From the NCBI RefSeq assembly GCF_023700745.1, contig NZ_JAMPYG010000017.1, positions 1-64,000 on the forward strand: 64,000 bases of DNA. The letters run 5' to 3'. Under the pieces are notes generated by a model. It searched no databases. It was not told the origin of the DNA and saw only the letters and a program-made list of their open reading frames with translations. The DNA is from Rhodoferax sp. GTDB lineage: Bacteria > Pseudomonadota > Gammaproteobacteria > Burkholderiales > Burkholderiaceae_C. Both the position numbers and the translations under genes were made by a program. This document shows, piece after piece, positions 17,009-24,943 of this stretch (position 1 is its first letter; every line of letters starts with the position of its first letter).

Positions 17009-17956
17009 CTATTGCGGGTACATCCCTGAGGCCACCCTGCGGATATGCCTGAGCAACAGGTTGGCGCTGGGCGACAAGACATGGTCCGAGCGCATGATGA
17101 GGCCATAGCTGTCCATGTTGCAGGGCAGTGCCACCGGCAGCATCGCCAACTCGCCGGAGGCCACGTAATAACGGGCCACTTCCACGGGCATCACGTGCAA
17201 AAAGTCGGTCTGTTGCAGCAGCGCCTTGATCATTGCCATGGCGGTGCTTTCGATCACGTTGGTGGGGGCGGGCAGGCCATGGCGACGAAACAGCATGTCG
17301 AACTGATGGCGCAGGATGCTTCCTCTGGGCGACAGGATCCAGCCACTGGCGACGAGGTCCTGCAGCGTGAGGTCACTGCGTTGCAGCATGGGGTGGCCAA
17401 CCCGCACCACCGCGCATTCGGTCTCTTCGGACAGGTCTTCGTAGACCAGTTTGAGGTCCTCTTCTTCTGCCGGAATACGCGCAATCAAAAAATCGAGCCG
17501 ACCGCGTTTCAGTTGCTCCAGCAGCACGTCACTGGTCGCCACTTCGACGCCGATGCTCAAATGCGGCGCCTCGGTTTTGGTCGCGGCGATGGCCTGAGGG
17601 ACCAGCGTCATCGACGGCGTCAGGATGACGCCCAGATTGACCTGCCCGGACAAGCCGGCTTGCAGCGTGGCCATGGCGCTCTGGCCCTGCGCCAGGTTGT
17701 CCAGTGCCATGCGGACATGGCGAATGAGGGTGTCGCCATAGATGGTCGGCCGCATGCCTCTGGGCAGCCGCTCAAACAAGGCCACGCCAAACAGTTCCTC
17801 CATGTCCTTGAGCATCTTGGACGCGGCGGGCTGGCTCATGTGCGACGCCAGTGCGGCCTGATGCAGGTTGCGCGATGCGTCGATCGCCATCAGCAAGGCC
17901 ATCTGGCGGGTCTTGAGTTGGTGGCGGGGTCGCCGTGCGAGCTGGCTGTCTTCCAT
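17009..17956 (-). CDS. LysR-family transcriptional regulator of the sugar-acid island
   Basis: The 315-residue regulator has an N-terminal winged helix-turn-helix (about residues 15-75; LHQAALASHMSQPAASKMLKDME then FERLPRGM). An LTTR effector-binding domain runs from about 105. It is divergent from the dehydratase gene, the usual LysR arrangement, and a palindrome with T-N11-A character sits between them at 17982-18003. It probably activates the 18089-22260 pathway in response to a sugar acid or its keto-acid product. It is convergent with the GGDEF-EAL gene. A short GC hairpin (GCCCATG / CATGGGC, 16974-16991) lies between the two ends without a T-run. Confidence 0.88.
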   Translation of the reverse strand: MEDSQLARRPRHQLKTRQMALLMAIDASRNLHQAALASHMSQPAASKMLKDMEELFGVALFERLPRGMRPTIYGDTLIRHVRMALDNLAQGQSAMATLQAGLSGQVNLGVILTPSMTLVPQAIAATKTEAPHLSIGVEVATSDVLLEQLKRGRLDFLIARIPAEEEDLKLVYEDLSEETECAVVRVGHPMLQRSDLTLQDLVASGWILSPRGSILRHQFDMLFRRHGLPAPTNVIESTAMAMIKALLQQTDFLHVMPVEVARYYVASGELAMLPVALPCNMDSYGLIMRSDHVLSPSANLLLRHIRRVASGMYPQ

Positions 17957-17981
17957 GGCAGGCGTGTCCAGGCGGTGATGA

Positions 17982-18003
17982 TTGATATAAAAAAGTATAT
18001 CAA
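17982..18003 (+). promoter_or_regulatory. LysR-type operator in the divergent intergenic region
   Basis: TTGATATA at 17982-17989 and TATATCAA at 17996-18003 form perfect 8-bp arms with a 6-bp AT-rich spacer. With TTGTTT (18022-18027) and TACGAT (18045-18050), spaced by 17, as the dehydratase promoter, transcription would begin near 18057. The palindrome centre then falls at about -64.5, the standard LysR recognition position. Confidence 0.55.
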
Positions 18004-18021
18004 AAGATCAGAAATATTCAC

Positions 18022-18050
18022 TTGTTTTGTATGCATCAAACGCCTACGAT
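18022..18050 (+). promoter_or_regulatory. Candidate promoter of the dehydratase operon
   Basis: TTGTTT at 18022-18027 (weak -35) and TACGAT at 18045-18050 (4 of 6 to -10) are 17 bases apart. A weak -35 next to a LysR site suits an activator-dependent promoter. Confidence 0.4.
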
Positions 18051-18088
18051 GCGGCCACTTGTGATTCACCCTGAATGAAAGACGCCCC

Positions 18089-19837
18089 ATGTCCCCGACA
18101 CCCAAAAAACCCCTGCGTTCCGCTGCCTGGTTCGGTACTGCCGACAAAAACGGCTTCATGTACCGCAGCTGGATGAAAAATCAGGGCATTCCTGACCATG
18201 AATTCCAGGGCAAGCCGATCATCGGCATCTGCAACACCTGGTCCGAATTGACGCCCTGCAACGCCCACTTTCGCAAGATCGCCGAGCATGTGAAGCGCGG
18301 TATTTCCGAGGCTGGCGGCTTCCCGGTCGAGTTCCCGGTGTTTTCCAACGGCGAGTCCAACCTGCGACCGACAGCGATGCTGACGCGCAACCTGGCCAGC
18401 ATGGACGTGGAAGAATCCATTCGCGGCAACCCGATGGACGCCGTGGTTCTGCTGGTGGGCTGCGACAAGACCACGCCGGCGCTGCTGATGGGCGCGGCCA
18501 GTTGCGACATTCCCACCATTGTCGTTACCGGTGGCCCTATGCTCAATGGCAAGCACGAGGGCCGCGACATCGGCTCCGGCACCGTGGTCTGGCAACTGCA
18601 CGAGGCCGTCAAGGCCGGCAAAATCACGCTCAATGAGTTCATGTCGGCCGAAGCCGGCATGTCGCGCTCGGCGGGCACCTGCAACACCATGGGCACGGCT
18701 TCCACCATGGCTTGCATGGCCGAGGCACTGGGCACCTCGCTGCCGCATAACGCCGCCATTCCGGCCGTGGATGCGCGCCGTTATGTGCTGGCGCACATGT
18801 CGGGCATGCGCATTGTGGACATGGTCTGGGAAGACCTCAAGCTGTCCAAAATCCTGACCCGCGAAGCCTTCGAGAATGCCATCCGTGTCAACGCCGCCGT
18901 GGGCGGCTCCACCAATGCCGCCATTCACCTCAAGGCCATTGCCGGGCGCATGGGGGTACCGCTGGAGCTCGACGACTGGACCACCATTGGCCGGGGCACG
19001 CCGACGCTGGTGGACTTGCAGCCTTCGGGGCGCTTTTTGATGGAAGATTTTTACTATGCGGGCGGTCTGCCGGCGGTGTTGCGTCGCATGGGCGAGGGCG
19101 GTTTGCTGCCCCACAAGAATGCCCTGACGGTGAACGGCAAGTCGATTTGGGACAACGTGCTGGACGCACCCATCCACAACGCCGAAGTCATTCGTCCGCT
19201 GGACAAGCCGCTGGTCAAGGACGGCAGCCTGTGCATTTTGCGCGGCAATCTGGCGCCGCGCGGGGCCGTGCTCAAACCGTCTGCAGCCACGCCCGCGCTG
19301 ATGAAACACCGCGGCCAGGCCGTGGTGTTTGAGGACTTTGACCACTACAAGGCACGCATTGGCGACCCCGATCTGGTGGTCGATGCCAATTCGGTGCTGG
19401 TGATGAAAAATTGTGGCCCCAAGGGCTACCCCGGCATGGCCGAGGTCGGCAACATGGGCTTGCCGCCCAAGCTGCTGGAGCAGGGCATCACCGACATGGT
19501 GCGCATCTCGGACGCCCGCATGAGCGGCACCGCCTACGGCACGGTGGTGCTGCATGTGGCACCCGAAGCCGCCGCCGGCGGCCCGCTGGCGATTGTGCAG
19601 GACGGTGACTGGATCGCCCTCGACAGCTACGCCGGCAAGCTGGAGCTTGAAGTGAGCGATGCCGAGATCGCCCTGCGCTTCGCAGCGCGGCAAGCGCAGC
19701 AGGCAAGCGCGCCGGCGGCGCCCAAAAGCGGCTACCAGCAGCTCTACATTGACCGCGTGCTGCAGGCTGATGAAGGCTGTGATTTTGATTTTCTGGTGGG
19801 TTGCCGTGGCGCCGAAGTGCCCAGGCATTCGCATTGA
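18089..19837 (+). CDS. IlvD/Edd-family sugar-acid dehydratase, L-arabinonate dehydratase type
   Basis: The 582-residue enzyme removes water from an aldonic acid to give a 2-keto-3-deoxy acid. Three cluster-type cysteines are visible: Cys57 in TPCNAH, Cys125 in VGCDKTTP and Cys198 in GTCNTMGTAS, with Lys127 in the DKTT motif. These sit two residues before the equivalent Cys59, Cys127 and Cys200 reported for the [2Fe-2S] L-arabinonate dehydratase of Rhizobium. SDARMSGT near the C-terminus supplies the catalytic Ser. Together with the next two genes it makes the non-phosphorylating pentonate route. D-xylonate, D-fuconate or L-arabinonate could each be the substrate; the exact sugar acid cannot be told from sequence. 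Confidence 0.85.
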   Translation: MSPTPKKPLRSAAWFGTADKNGFMYRSWMKNQGIPDHEFQGKPIIGICNTWSELTPCNAHFRKIAEHVKRGISEAGGFPVEFPVFSNGESNLRPTAMLTRNLASMDVEESIRGNPMDAVVLLVGCDKTTPALLMGAASCDIPTIVVTGGPMLNGKHEGRDIGSGTVVWQLHEAVKAGKITLNEFMSAEAGMSRSAGTCNTMGTASTMACMAEALGTSLPHNAAIPAVDARRYVLAHMSGMRIVDMVWEDLKLSKILTREAFENAIRVNAAVGGSTNAAIHLKAIAGRMGVPLELDDWTTIGRGTPTLVDLQPSGRFLMEDFYYAGGLPAVLRRMGEGGLLPHKNALTVNGKSIWDNVLDAPIHNAEVIRPLDKPLVKDGSLCILRGNLAPRGAVLKPSAATPALMKHRGQAVVFEDFDHYKARIGDPDLVVDANSVLVMKNCGPKGYPGMAEVGNMGLPPKLLEQGITDMVRISDARMSGTAYGTVVLHVAPEAAAGGPLAIVQDGDWIALDSYAGKLELEVSDAEIALRFAARQAQQASAPAAPKSGYQQLYIDRVLQADEGCDFDFLVGCRGAEVPRHSH

Positions 19838-19862
19838 CATGAGCATTTGAAGGGTACACCGC

Positions 19863-20792
19863 ATGACAACAAAGATCCCGGCCCGCTACCAGGGCGTTTT
19901 CCCGGTCGTTCCGACCACTTTTCTTGAGAACGGCGAACTGGACCTGTCCAGCCAGAAGCGCTGCGTCGATTTCATGATCGACGCCGGCTCCAACGGCCTG
20001 TGCATCCTGGCCAACTTCTCCGAGCAATTCCTGCTGTCGGACGACGAGCGCGAGCTGCTGACCCGCAGCATCCTTGAGCACGTCGCCGGCCGGGTGCCGG
20101 TGATTGTCACCACCACCCACTTCAGCACCCGGGTCTGCGCGCAGCGCAGCCGGCGTGCGCAGGAGCAGGGCGCCGCCATGGTGATGGTCATGCCGCCTTA
20201 CCACGGCGCCACGTTCCGGGTCTCCGAGGAGAAAATTTACGAGTTCTACGCCGGCTTGTCCGAGGCCATCGACATCCCCATCATGATCCAGGACGCGCCC
20301 GCCAGCGGCACGCCGCTGTCTGCCACCTTTCTGGCCCGCATGGCCAGGGAAATCGAACAGGTGGCCTACTTCAAGATCGAGACCCCGGGGGCGGCCTCCA
20401 AACTGCGCGAACTGATTCGCCTGGGTGGTGATGCTGTTGAGGGCCCGTGGGATGGCGAGGAAGCCATCACCCTGCTGCCCGACCTGGACGCTGGCGCCAC
20501 CGGCGCCATGACCGGCGGCGGCTACCCCGATGGCATCCGCCTGATCATGGACGCCTACACTGCGGGTCGGCGTGAGGACGCTATTGGCCTGTACCAGCAA
20601 TGGCTGCCGCTGATCAACTATGAAAACCGCCAGGGCGGCATCCTGAGCGCCAAGGCGCTGATGAAAGCGGGCGGTGTGATCGCCTGCGAAGCGCCGCGCC
20701 ATCCCTGGCCCGCCATGCACCCGGCGGTGCGCGCCGGGCTGATCGAAGTGGCGCAGCGCCTGAACCCGATGGTGCTGCGCTGGGGCAAGTAA
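19863..20792 (+). CDS. DapA-family 2-keto-3-deoxypentonate (L-arabonate) dehydratase
   Basis: The 309-residue class I aldolase-like protein has the Schiff-base lysine in VAYFKIETPG (about residue 171). Where most DapA-family enzymes have YNxP it has IMIQDAP. Loss of that Tyr motif is a feature of the L-2-keto-3-deoxyarabonate dehydratase branch, which forms 2-oxoglutarate semialdehyde instead of cleaving the substrate. It starts 25 bp behind the dehydratase gene and is followed by the semialdehyde dehydrogenase 25 bp on, giving a complete three-step path to 2-oxoglutarate. A 2-keto-3-deoxy-sugar-acid aldolase is the alternative. Confidence 0.8.
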   Translation: MTTKIPARYQGVFPVVPTTFLENGELDLSSQKRCVDFMIDAGSNGLCILANFSEQFLLSDDERELLTRSILEHVAGRVPVIVTTTHFSTRVCAQRSRRAQEQGAAMVMVMPPYHGATFRVSEEKIYEFYAGLSEAIDIPIMIQDAPASGTPLSATFLARMAREIEQVAYFKIETPGAASKLRELIRLGGDAVEGPWDGEEAITLLPDLDAGATGAMTGGGYPDGIRLIMDAYTAGRREDAIGLYQQWLPLINYENRQGGILSAKALMKAGGVIACEAPRHPWPAMHPAVRAGLIEVAQRLNPMVLRWGK

Positions 20793-20817
20793 ATCCACCA
20801 AACGAGAACCTACGACC

Positions 20818-22260
20818 ATGAGCATTCAAAAACACGACAACCTGATCAACGGCCAATGGGTGGCGGGAGCCAAGTACGCACCCAACATCAACCCGTCCAA
20901 CCTGGGCGATGTCATCGGCGATTACGCCCAGGCCGATGCTGCCCAGCTCGACGCCGCCGTGCAGGCCGCCCAGGCGGCATTTCCCGCCTGGGCCAACGGC
21001 AACATCCAGGCCCGAGCCGATGCGCTGGACAGGATCGGCACCGAGATCCTGGCCCGCCGCGAAGAACTCGGCACCCTGCTGGCGCGCGAAGAAGGCAAGA
21101 CCAAACCGGAAGGCATCGGCGAGGCCACCCGCGCCGGCAATATCTTCAAGTTTTTCGCCGGCGAATGCCTGCGCCTGAGCGGTGAAATCGTCCCTTCGGT
21201 GCGCTCCGGCGTCAGCGTCGAAATCACCCGCGAGCCGGTGGGTGTGGTCGGCCTGATCACCCCCTGGAACTTTCCCATCGCCATCCCCGCCTGGAAAATC
21301 GCACCGGCGCTGGCTTACGGCAACTGCGTGGTGCTCAAGCCAGCCGATCTGGTGCCCGGCTGCGCCTGGGCGCTGACTGAGATCATCAGTCGCAGCGGCA
21401 TCCCGGCGGGTGTCTTCAACCTGGTGATGGGCCGCGGCAGCGTCATTGGCGACCCGTTGGTGAACCACCCTGGCATCAACGCCATCAGCTTCACCGGTTC
21501 CCAGGGCGTGGGTGGGCGTATTGCCCAACTCTGTGCCGTCCACCTCAAGAAAGTGCAGCTGGAAATGGGCGGCAAGAATCCGCAAGTCATCCTGGACGAT
21601 GCTGACCTGGCGCAAGCGGTGGAGCTCAGCGTGCAAAGCGCCTTCTTCTCGACCGGCCAGCGCTGCACGGCGTCGAGCCGGCTGATCGTCACCGACGCCA
21701 TCTACCCCCGGTTTCTGCAGGCCATGCAACAGCGCATGGCCAGCCTCAAGGTCGGTGACGCCCTGGCCGTCGGCACTGACATCGGACCGGTCTCGTCGCT
21801 TTCCCAGCTCGAACAGGACCTTGACTATGTAGCCATCGGGCAGGCCGAAGGCGCCGTGCTGGTGGCGGGTGGCCAACGCCTGCAAGGCAGCACCGAAGGC
21901 TTCTACATGGCGCCCGCCCTGCTGAGCGACACCAGCAGCGCCATGCGCATCAACCGTGAAGAAGTGTTCGGCCCGGTGGCCAGCATCATCCGCGTCAAAG
22001 GCTATGAGGAAGCGCTGGCAGAGGCCAACAACACGCCGTTTGGCCTGTCGGCCGGCATTGCCACCAGCTCGCTGAAATACGCCACGCATTTCAAGCGCCA
22101 CAGCCAGGCTGGCATGGTGATGGTGAACCTGCCCACTGCTGGGGTCGACTACCATGTGCCGTTTGGCGGACGCAAGGGCTCCAGCTACGGCTCGCGCGAG
22201 CAGGGCCGTTATGCGCAGGAGTTCTTCACCACGGTGAAGACCGTTTATGTTGGCAACTGA
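20818..22260 (+). CDS. 2-oxoglutarate semialdehyde (2,5-dioxovalerate) dehydrogenase
   Basis: The 480-residue aldehyde dehydrogenase has the general-base Glu in LEMGGKNPQ, the catalytic Cys in STGQRCTASSR, and the nucleotide-binding segment TPWNFPIAIPAWK with FTGSQGVGG. Length and motifs are typical of NAD(P)-dependent ALDHs. Its place behind the two dehydratases points to oxidation of 2-oxoglutarate semialdehyde to 2-oxoglutarate, feeding the TCA cycle. The assignment of substrate is contextual. DenD starts 22 bp downstream, linking the pentonate and tetronate modules in one unit. Confidence 0.85.
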   Translation: MSIQKHDNLINGQWVAGAKYAPNINPSNLGDVIGDYAQADAAQLDAAVQAAQAAFPAWANGNIQARADALDRIGTEILARREELGTLLAREEGKTKPEGIGEATRAGNIFKFFAGECLRLSGEIVPSVRSGVSVEITREPVGVVGLITPWNFPIAIPAWKIAPALAYGNCVVLKPADLVPGCAWALTEIISRSGIPAGVFNLVMGRGSVIGDPLVNHPGINAISFTGSQGVGGRIAQLCAVHLKKVQLEMGGKNPQVILDDADLAQAVELSVQSAFFSTGQRCTASSRLIVTDAIYPRFLQAMQQRMASLKVGDALAVGTDIGPVSSLSQLEQDLDYVAIGQAEGAVLVAGGQRLQGSTEGFYMAPALLSDTSSAMRINREEVFGPVASIIRVKGYEEALAEANNTPFGLSAGIATSSLKYATHFKRHSQAGMVMVNLPTAGVDYHVPFGGRKGSSYGSREQGRYAQEFFTTVKTVYVGN

Positions 22261-22282
22261 AAACTTATCTGGAGCAAAGACC

Positions 22283-23341
22283 ATGTCGAATAACACCACC
22301 CCGATTCAGGGATCCTGTCAGGTCGTCATCACCGGCGGCGCCGGCTTTCTGGGCGTGCGCCTGGCGCGCGCCCTGCTGGCGCAGGGCAAGTTGTCGCTGG
22401 CTGGCGCCGCGCCGGTGGACATCGACCGCATCACGCTGGTGGACCGCGCGGCACCGCCCGCCGACCTGCTGGCCGACGATCGTGTGACCGCGTTGATCGG
22501 CGACCTCAATGCCCTGCTGGAAGCCAAAGAACTGGCGGCGCCAGTGGTGACAGCACAGACCGCCGTCGTTTTTCATCTGGCGGCTGCGGTCAGCGGTGAA
22601 TGCGAGGCTGATTTTGACCTTGGCATGCGCAGCAATTTTGCCGCCACGTTGACCCTGCTGGAGAACTGCCGTGCCCTGAAGACCCAGCCGATCGTGGTGT
22701 TTGCCAGCTCGCTGGCGGTGTTTGGCGACGCGCCAGGCGTGCCGCTGCCGCCGGTGATCGAAGACAGCACCCTGCCCACACCACAAAGCAGCTACGGCAT
22801 CCAGAAATTCATTGGAGAACAACTGGTGGCAGACTTCAGCCGCAAGGGTTTCATCCAGGGTCGCAGTGTGCGTCTGATGACGGTGAGCGTGCGCCCGGGC
22901 AAGCCCAACGGCGCGGCATCGAGTTTTTTGAGTGGCATGTTGCGCGAGCCGCTGGCGGGTATTCGCGCCATTTGTCCGGTCCCGGCAGACACCCCGGTGG
23001 CCTTGTCGTCGCCAGCACGTACCATTGCCGGTCTGATCGGCGCGGCACAGGCCAGTGCGCAAACCTGGGGGCCGCGCACCGCACTGACTTTACCCGCGCT
23101 GACCACGACACCCGCCGAAATGGCGGCAGCGTTGCAGCAGGTGGCTGGGCCGGCGGTAGCGGCGTTGATTGACTGGGTGCCCGACGCCGCCATTCACAAC
23201 ATTGTGAAAACCTGGCCGGCGCGCATCAACGCCCGGCGCGCGGCCGGTCTGGGGCTGTTGCCCGACACCAGCTTTGAAGAAATCGTCAGGGAGTACATCA
23301 GGGAAAACACTGATGCCATCAAGTCGGCAAGCGCAGCATAA
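22283..23341 (+). CDS. denD: D-erythronate dehydrogenase (SDR family)
   Basis: The 352-residue extended SDR begins its Rossmann fold with VVITGGAGFLGVRLARALL and shows a FHLAAAVSGE segment, a Ser in FASSLAVFG and a YGIQK catalytic Tyr-Lys pair. This pattern matches DenD, which oxidises D-erythronate to 2-oxo-tetronate. OtnI, OtnK and OtnC, which complete that path, are encoded 4.6-7.4 kb downstream on the same strand. ATG 22283 sits behind a GGAGCAAAG ribosome site. The catabolic assignment is strong because of context; related sugar-acid epimerase/dehydrogenases look alike. Confidence 0.85.
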   Translation: MSNNTTPIQGSCQVVITGGAGFLGVRLARALLAQGKLSLAGAAPVDIDRITLVDRAAPPADLLADDRVTALIGDLNALLEAKELAAPVVTAQTAVVFHLAAAVSGECEADFDLGMRSNFAATLTLLENCRALKTQPIVVFASSLAVFGDAPGVPLPPVIEDSTLPTPQSSYGIQKFIGEQLVADFSRKGFIQGRSVRLMTVSVRPGKPNGAASSFLSGMLREPLAGIRAICPVPADTPVALSSPARTIAGLIGAAQASAQTWGPRTALTLPALTTTPAEMAAALQQVAGPAVAALIDWVPDAAIHNIVKTWPARINARRAAGLGLLPDTSFEEIVREYIRENTDAIKSASAA

Positions 23342-23347
23342 TCAAAC

Positions 23348-23376
23348 TTGTCATACAACTTTTCGGTCGTTAATTT
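23348..23376 (+). promoter_or_regulatory. FadR/GntR-type operator overlapping a promoter before the TRAP genes
   Basis: TTGTCATACAA at 23348-23358 matches the FadR-subfamily operator pattern TnGTnnnACnA exactly. Its first six bases are also a 5-of-6 -35 hexamer (TTGTCA). A weak TAATTT -10 lies 17 bases on, at 23371-23376. The likely binder is the FCD-domain regulator encoded at 26243. Confidence 0.5.
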
Positions 23377-23396
23377 TTACATTTAGGAGACATTGC

Positions 23397-24368
23397 ATGA
23401 AATTGAGCAAACTGTTTATGGGTCTTTCCCTTGCTGTCGGCCTGGTGGCCACGGCTGCAGCGCAGACCAACATGAAGATCAACATTGCCATCGCCCAGAA
23501 TTCGCACCAGGGTGTGGCCATTGACACTTTTGCCAAGGAAGTCGAAAAGAACACCGCAGGCCGCTACAAGATCCAGACCTTTTACAACGCATCGCTGGGC
23601 AGCGAGCGTGAGTCGATCGAGTCGGTTCAGCTCGGCACCCAAGAGCTGACCTTCACCTCCACCGGCCCCGTGCCCAACTTCGTGCCGGAAGCCAAGATTC
23701 TGGACATTCCTTTCCTGTTCCGTGACAAGGCGCACGCCCGCCTGGTGCTTGATGGCCCCATCGGCCAGGACATGCTGACCAAGTTTGACTCCAAGGGCTT
23801 CAAGGCCTTGGCCTGGGGCGAGAACGGCATGCGCAACGTGACCAACAACAAGCGCGCCGTCAATACACCTGAAGACCTGAAAGGCCTGAAGCTGCGCACC
23901 ATGGAAAACCCGGTCCACGTGGCAGCCTACAAGGGTCTGGGCATTGTGACCACGCCCATGGCCATGGCTGAGGTGTTTACCGCGCTGCAACAGGGTACCG
24001 TGGACGGTCAGGAAAACCCGCTGTCGGTGATCATGGCTGCCAAGCTGGACCAGGTGCAAAAACACGTGTCGCTGACTGGCCATGTCTATTCGCCCGCTAT
24101 TTTCCTGATGAACAAGGCAGCATTCGACAAGCTCACCCCGGCAGACCAGAAAGTATTTCTGGAAGCAGCCAAGACCGCCGTCAAGGTCAATCGTGACCGT
24201 GTGGATGCTGACGACGCCATGGGTGTGACCTACCTGCGCGGCAAGGGCATGACCGTCACGGAAAACCTGGACAAGTCCAAGTTTGTCGCGACGCTGGCAC
24301 CGGTGTACGCCGAATTTGAGAAGCAGTTCGGCAAAGACAACATGGACAAGATCCGCAACACCAAGTAA
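23397..24368 (+). CDS. dctP: TRAP transporter substrate-binding protein (DctP family)
   Basis: The 323-residue precursor has a signal peptide (cleavage near AAAQ-TN) and the DctP fold: a SLGSERESIESVQLGTQE segment, FLFRDKAHA, and TMENPVHVAAYKGLGIVTTPM. The last holds the conserved Arg (LKLRTMENP) that salt-bridges a substrate carboxylate. It captures sugar acids in the periplasm for the QM membrane subunits. ATG 23397 follows TTTAGGAGA. Flanking genes imply D-erythronate, L-threonate or pentonates as ligands. A strong hairpin-terminator follows the stop, so this subunit can be made in excess over dctQM. Confidence 0.92.
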   Translation: MKLSKLFMGLSLAVGLVATAAAQTNMKINIAIAQNSHQGVAIDTFAKEVEKNTAGRYKIQTFYNASLGSERESIESVQLGTQELTFTSTGPVPNFVPEAKILDIPFLFRDKAHARLVLDGPIGQDMLTKFDSKGFKALAWGENGMRNVTNNKRAVNTPEDLKGLKLRTMENPVHVAAYKGLGIVTTPMAMAEVFTALQQGTVDGQENPLSVIMAAKLDQVQKHVSLTGHVYSPAIFLMNKAAFDKLTPADQKVFLEAAKTAVKVNRDRVDADDAMGVTYLRGKGMTVTENLDKSKFVATLAPVYAEFEKQFGKDNMDKIRNTK

Positions 24369-24387
24369 TCAACCCTTTTGAGTTTGA

Positions 24388-24422
24388 GCGCCCGGCAGTG
24401 ATCCACTCTCGGGCGTTTTTTT
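24388..24422 (+). terminator. Intra-operon terminator between dctP and dctQ
   Basis: CGCCCG at 24389-24394 pairs with CGGGCG at 24410-24415 and is followed by a run of seven T. It lies 20 bases past the dctP stop and 27 bases before dctQ, so partial readthrough is expected. Confidence 0.8.
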
Positions 24423-24448
24423 GACTTTGATTGCCGGCGGAGAACGCT

Positions 24449-24943
24449 ATGAGAGACAAATTTTTGCGCTTGGAGCACTGGACCAGTCGCATTGCACTGG
24501 TCACGGCCTGTGCCATGCTGCTGGTGGCGGCCAGTTTGGGCATGTTCCAGATCATCACCCGCTTTGTGCTGGAAAGGCCGGCCGAATGGACCGAGGTGCT
24601 GATTCGGTTCAGCCTGATCTGGATGGTCTTTCTGGGTATTCCCATGGCCTTTCGGCAGGGCGCCATGGTCAGCGTGGACGTGCTGTACCGCTGGAGCCCG
24701 GCACGCCTGCGCCGCTTGCTCGACTGGGTGGTTTGCCTGGCGGCGCTCGCACTGATCTTCGTCATCATCTGGTGGGGTTGGGATTACACCCAACGCGGCA
24801 AGGTACAAACCATGGCCGGGCTCGAAGAGTTGTCGATGTTCTGGGCTTACCTGGCCATGCCGGTGGGCGGTGTCTTCAGCGTCATCAGCATCATTGGCAA
24901 TCTGCTGGATCCCCAGCGTCTTGAATTGGAGACCGCACAATGA
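24449..24943 (+). CDS. dctQ: TRAP transporter small membrane subunit
   Basis: The 164-residue protein has four hydrophobic helices and the DctQ-family marks: an N-terminal helix, then RPAEWTEVLIRFSLIWMVFLG with the conserved Glu-Trp, and GAMVSVDVLY. It associates with DctM in the inner membrane to take substrate from DctP with sodium. The start at 24449 follows GGCGGAGAACG. Its stop overlaps the dctM start (ATGA at 24940), implying coupled translation and equal amounts of the two membrane subunits. Confidence 0.92.
   Translation: MRDKFLRLEHWTSRIALVTACAMLLVAASLGMFQIITRFVLERPAEWTEVLIRFSLIWMVFLGIPMAFRQGAMVSVDVLYRWSPARLRRLLDWVVCLAALALIFVIIWWGWDYTQRGKVQTMAGLEELSMFWAYLAMPVGGVFSVISIIGNLLDPQRLELETAQ

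Noticed and set aside
18044..19864. 606-codon open frame on the minus strand across the dehydratase gene
   Set aside because: It lies wholly antisense to a clearly recognised enzyme, has low-complexity His/Gly/Arg-rich content and no family motif. High GC content explains the lack of stops.
20614..22299. 561-codon minus-strand open frame across the aldehyde dehydrogenase gene
   Set aside because: Antisense shadow of a well-conserved ALDH, with biased composition and no recognisable domain.
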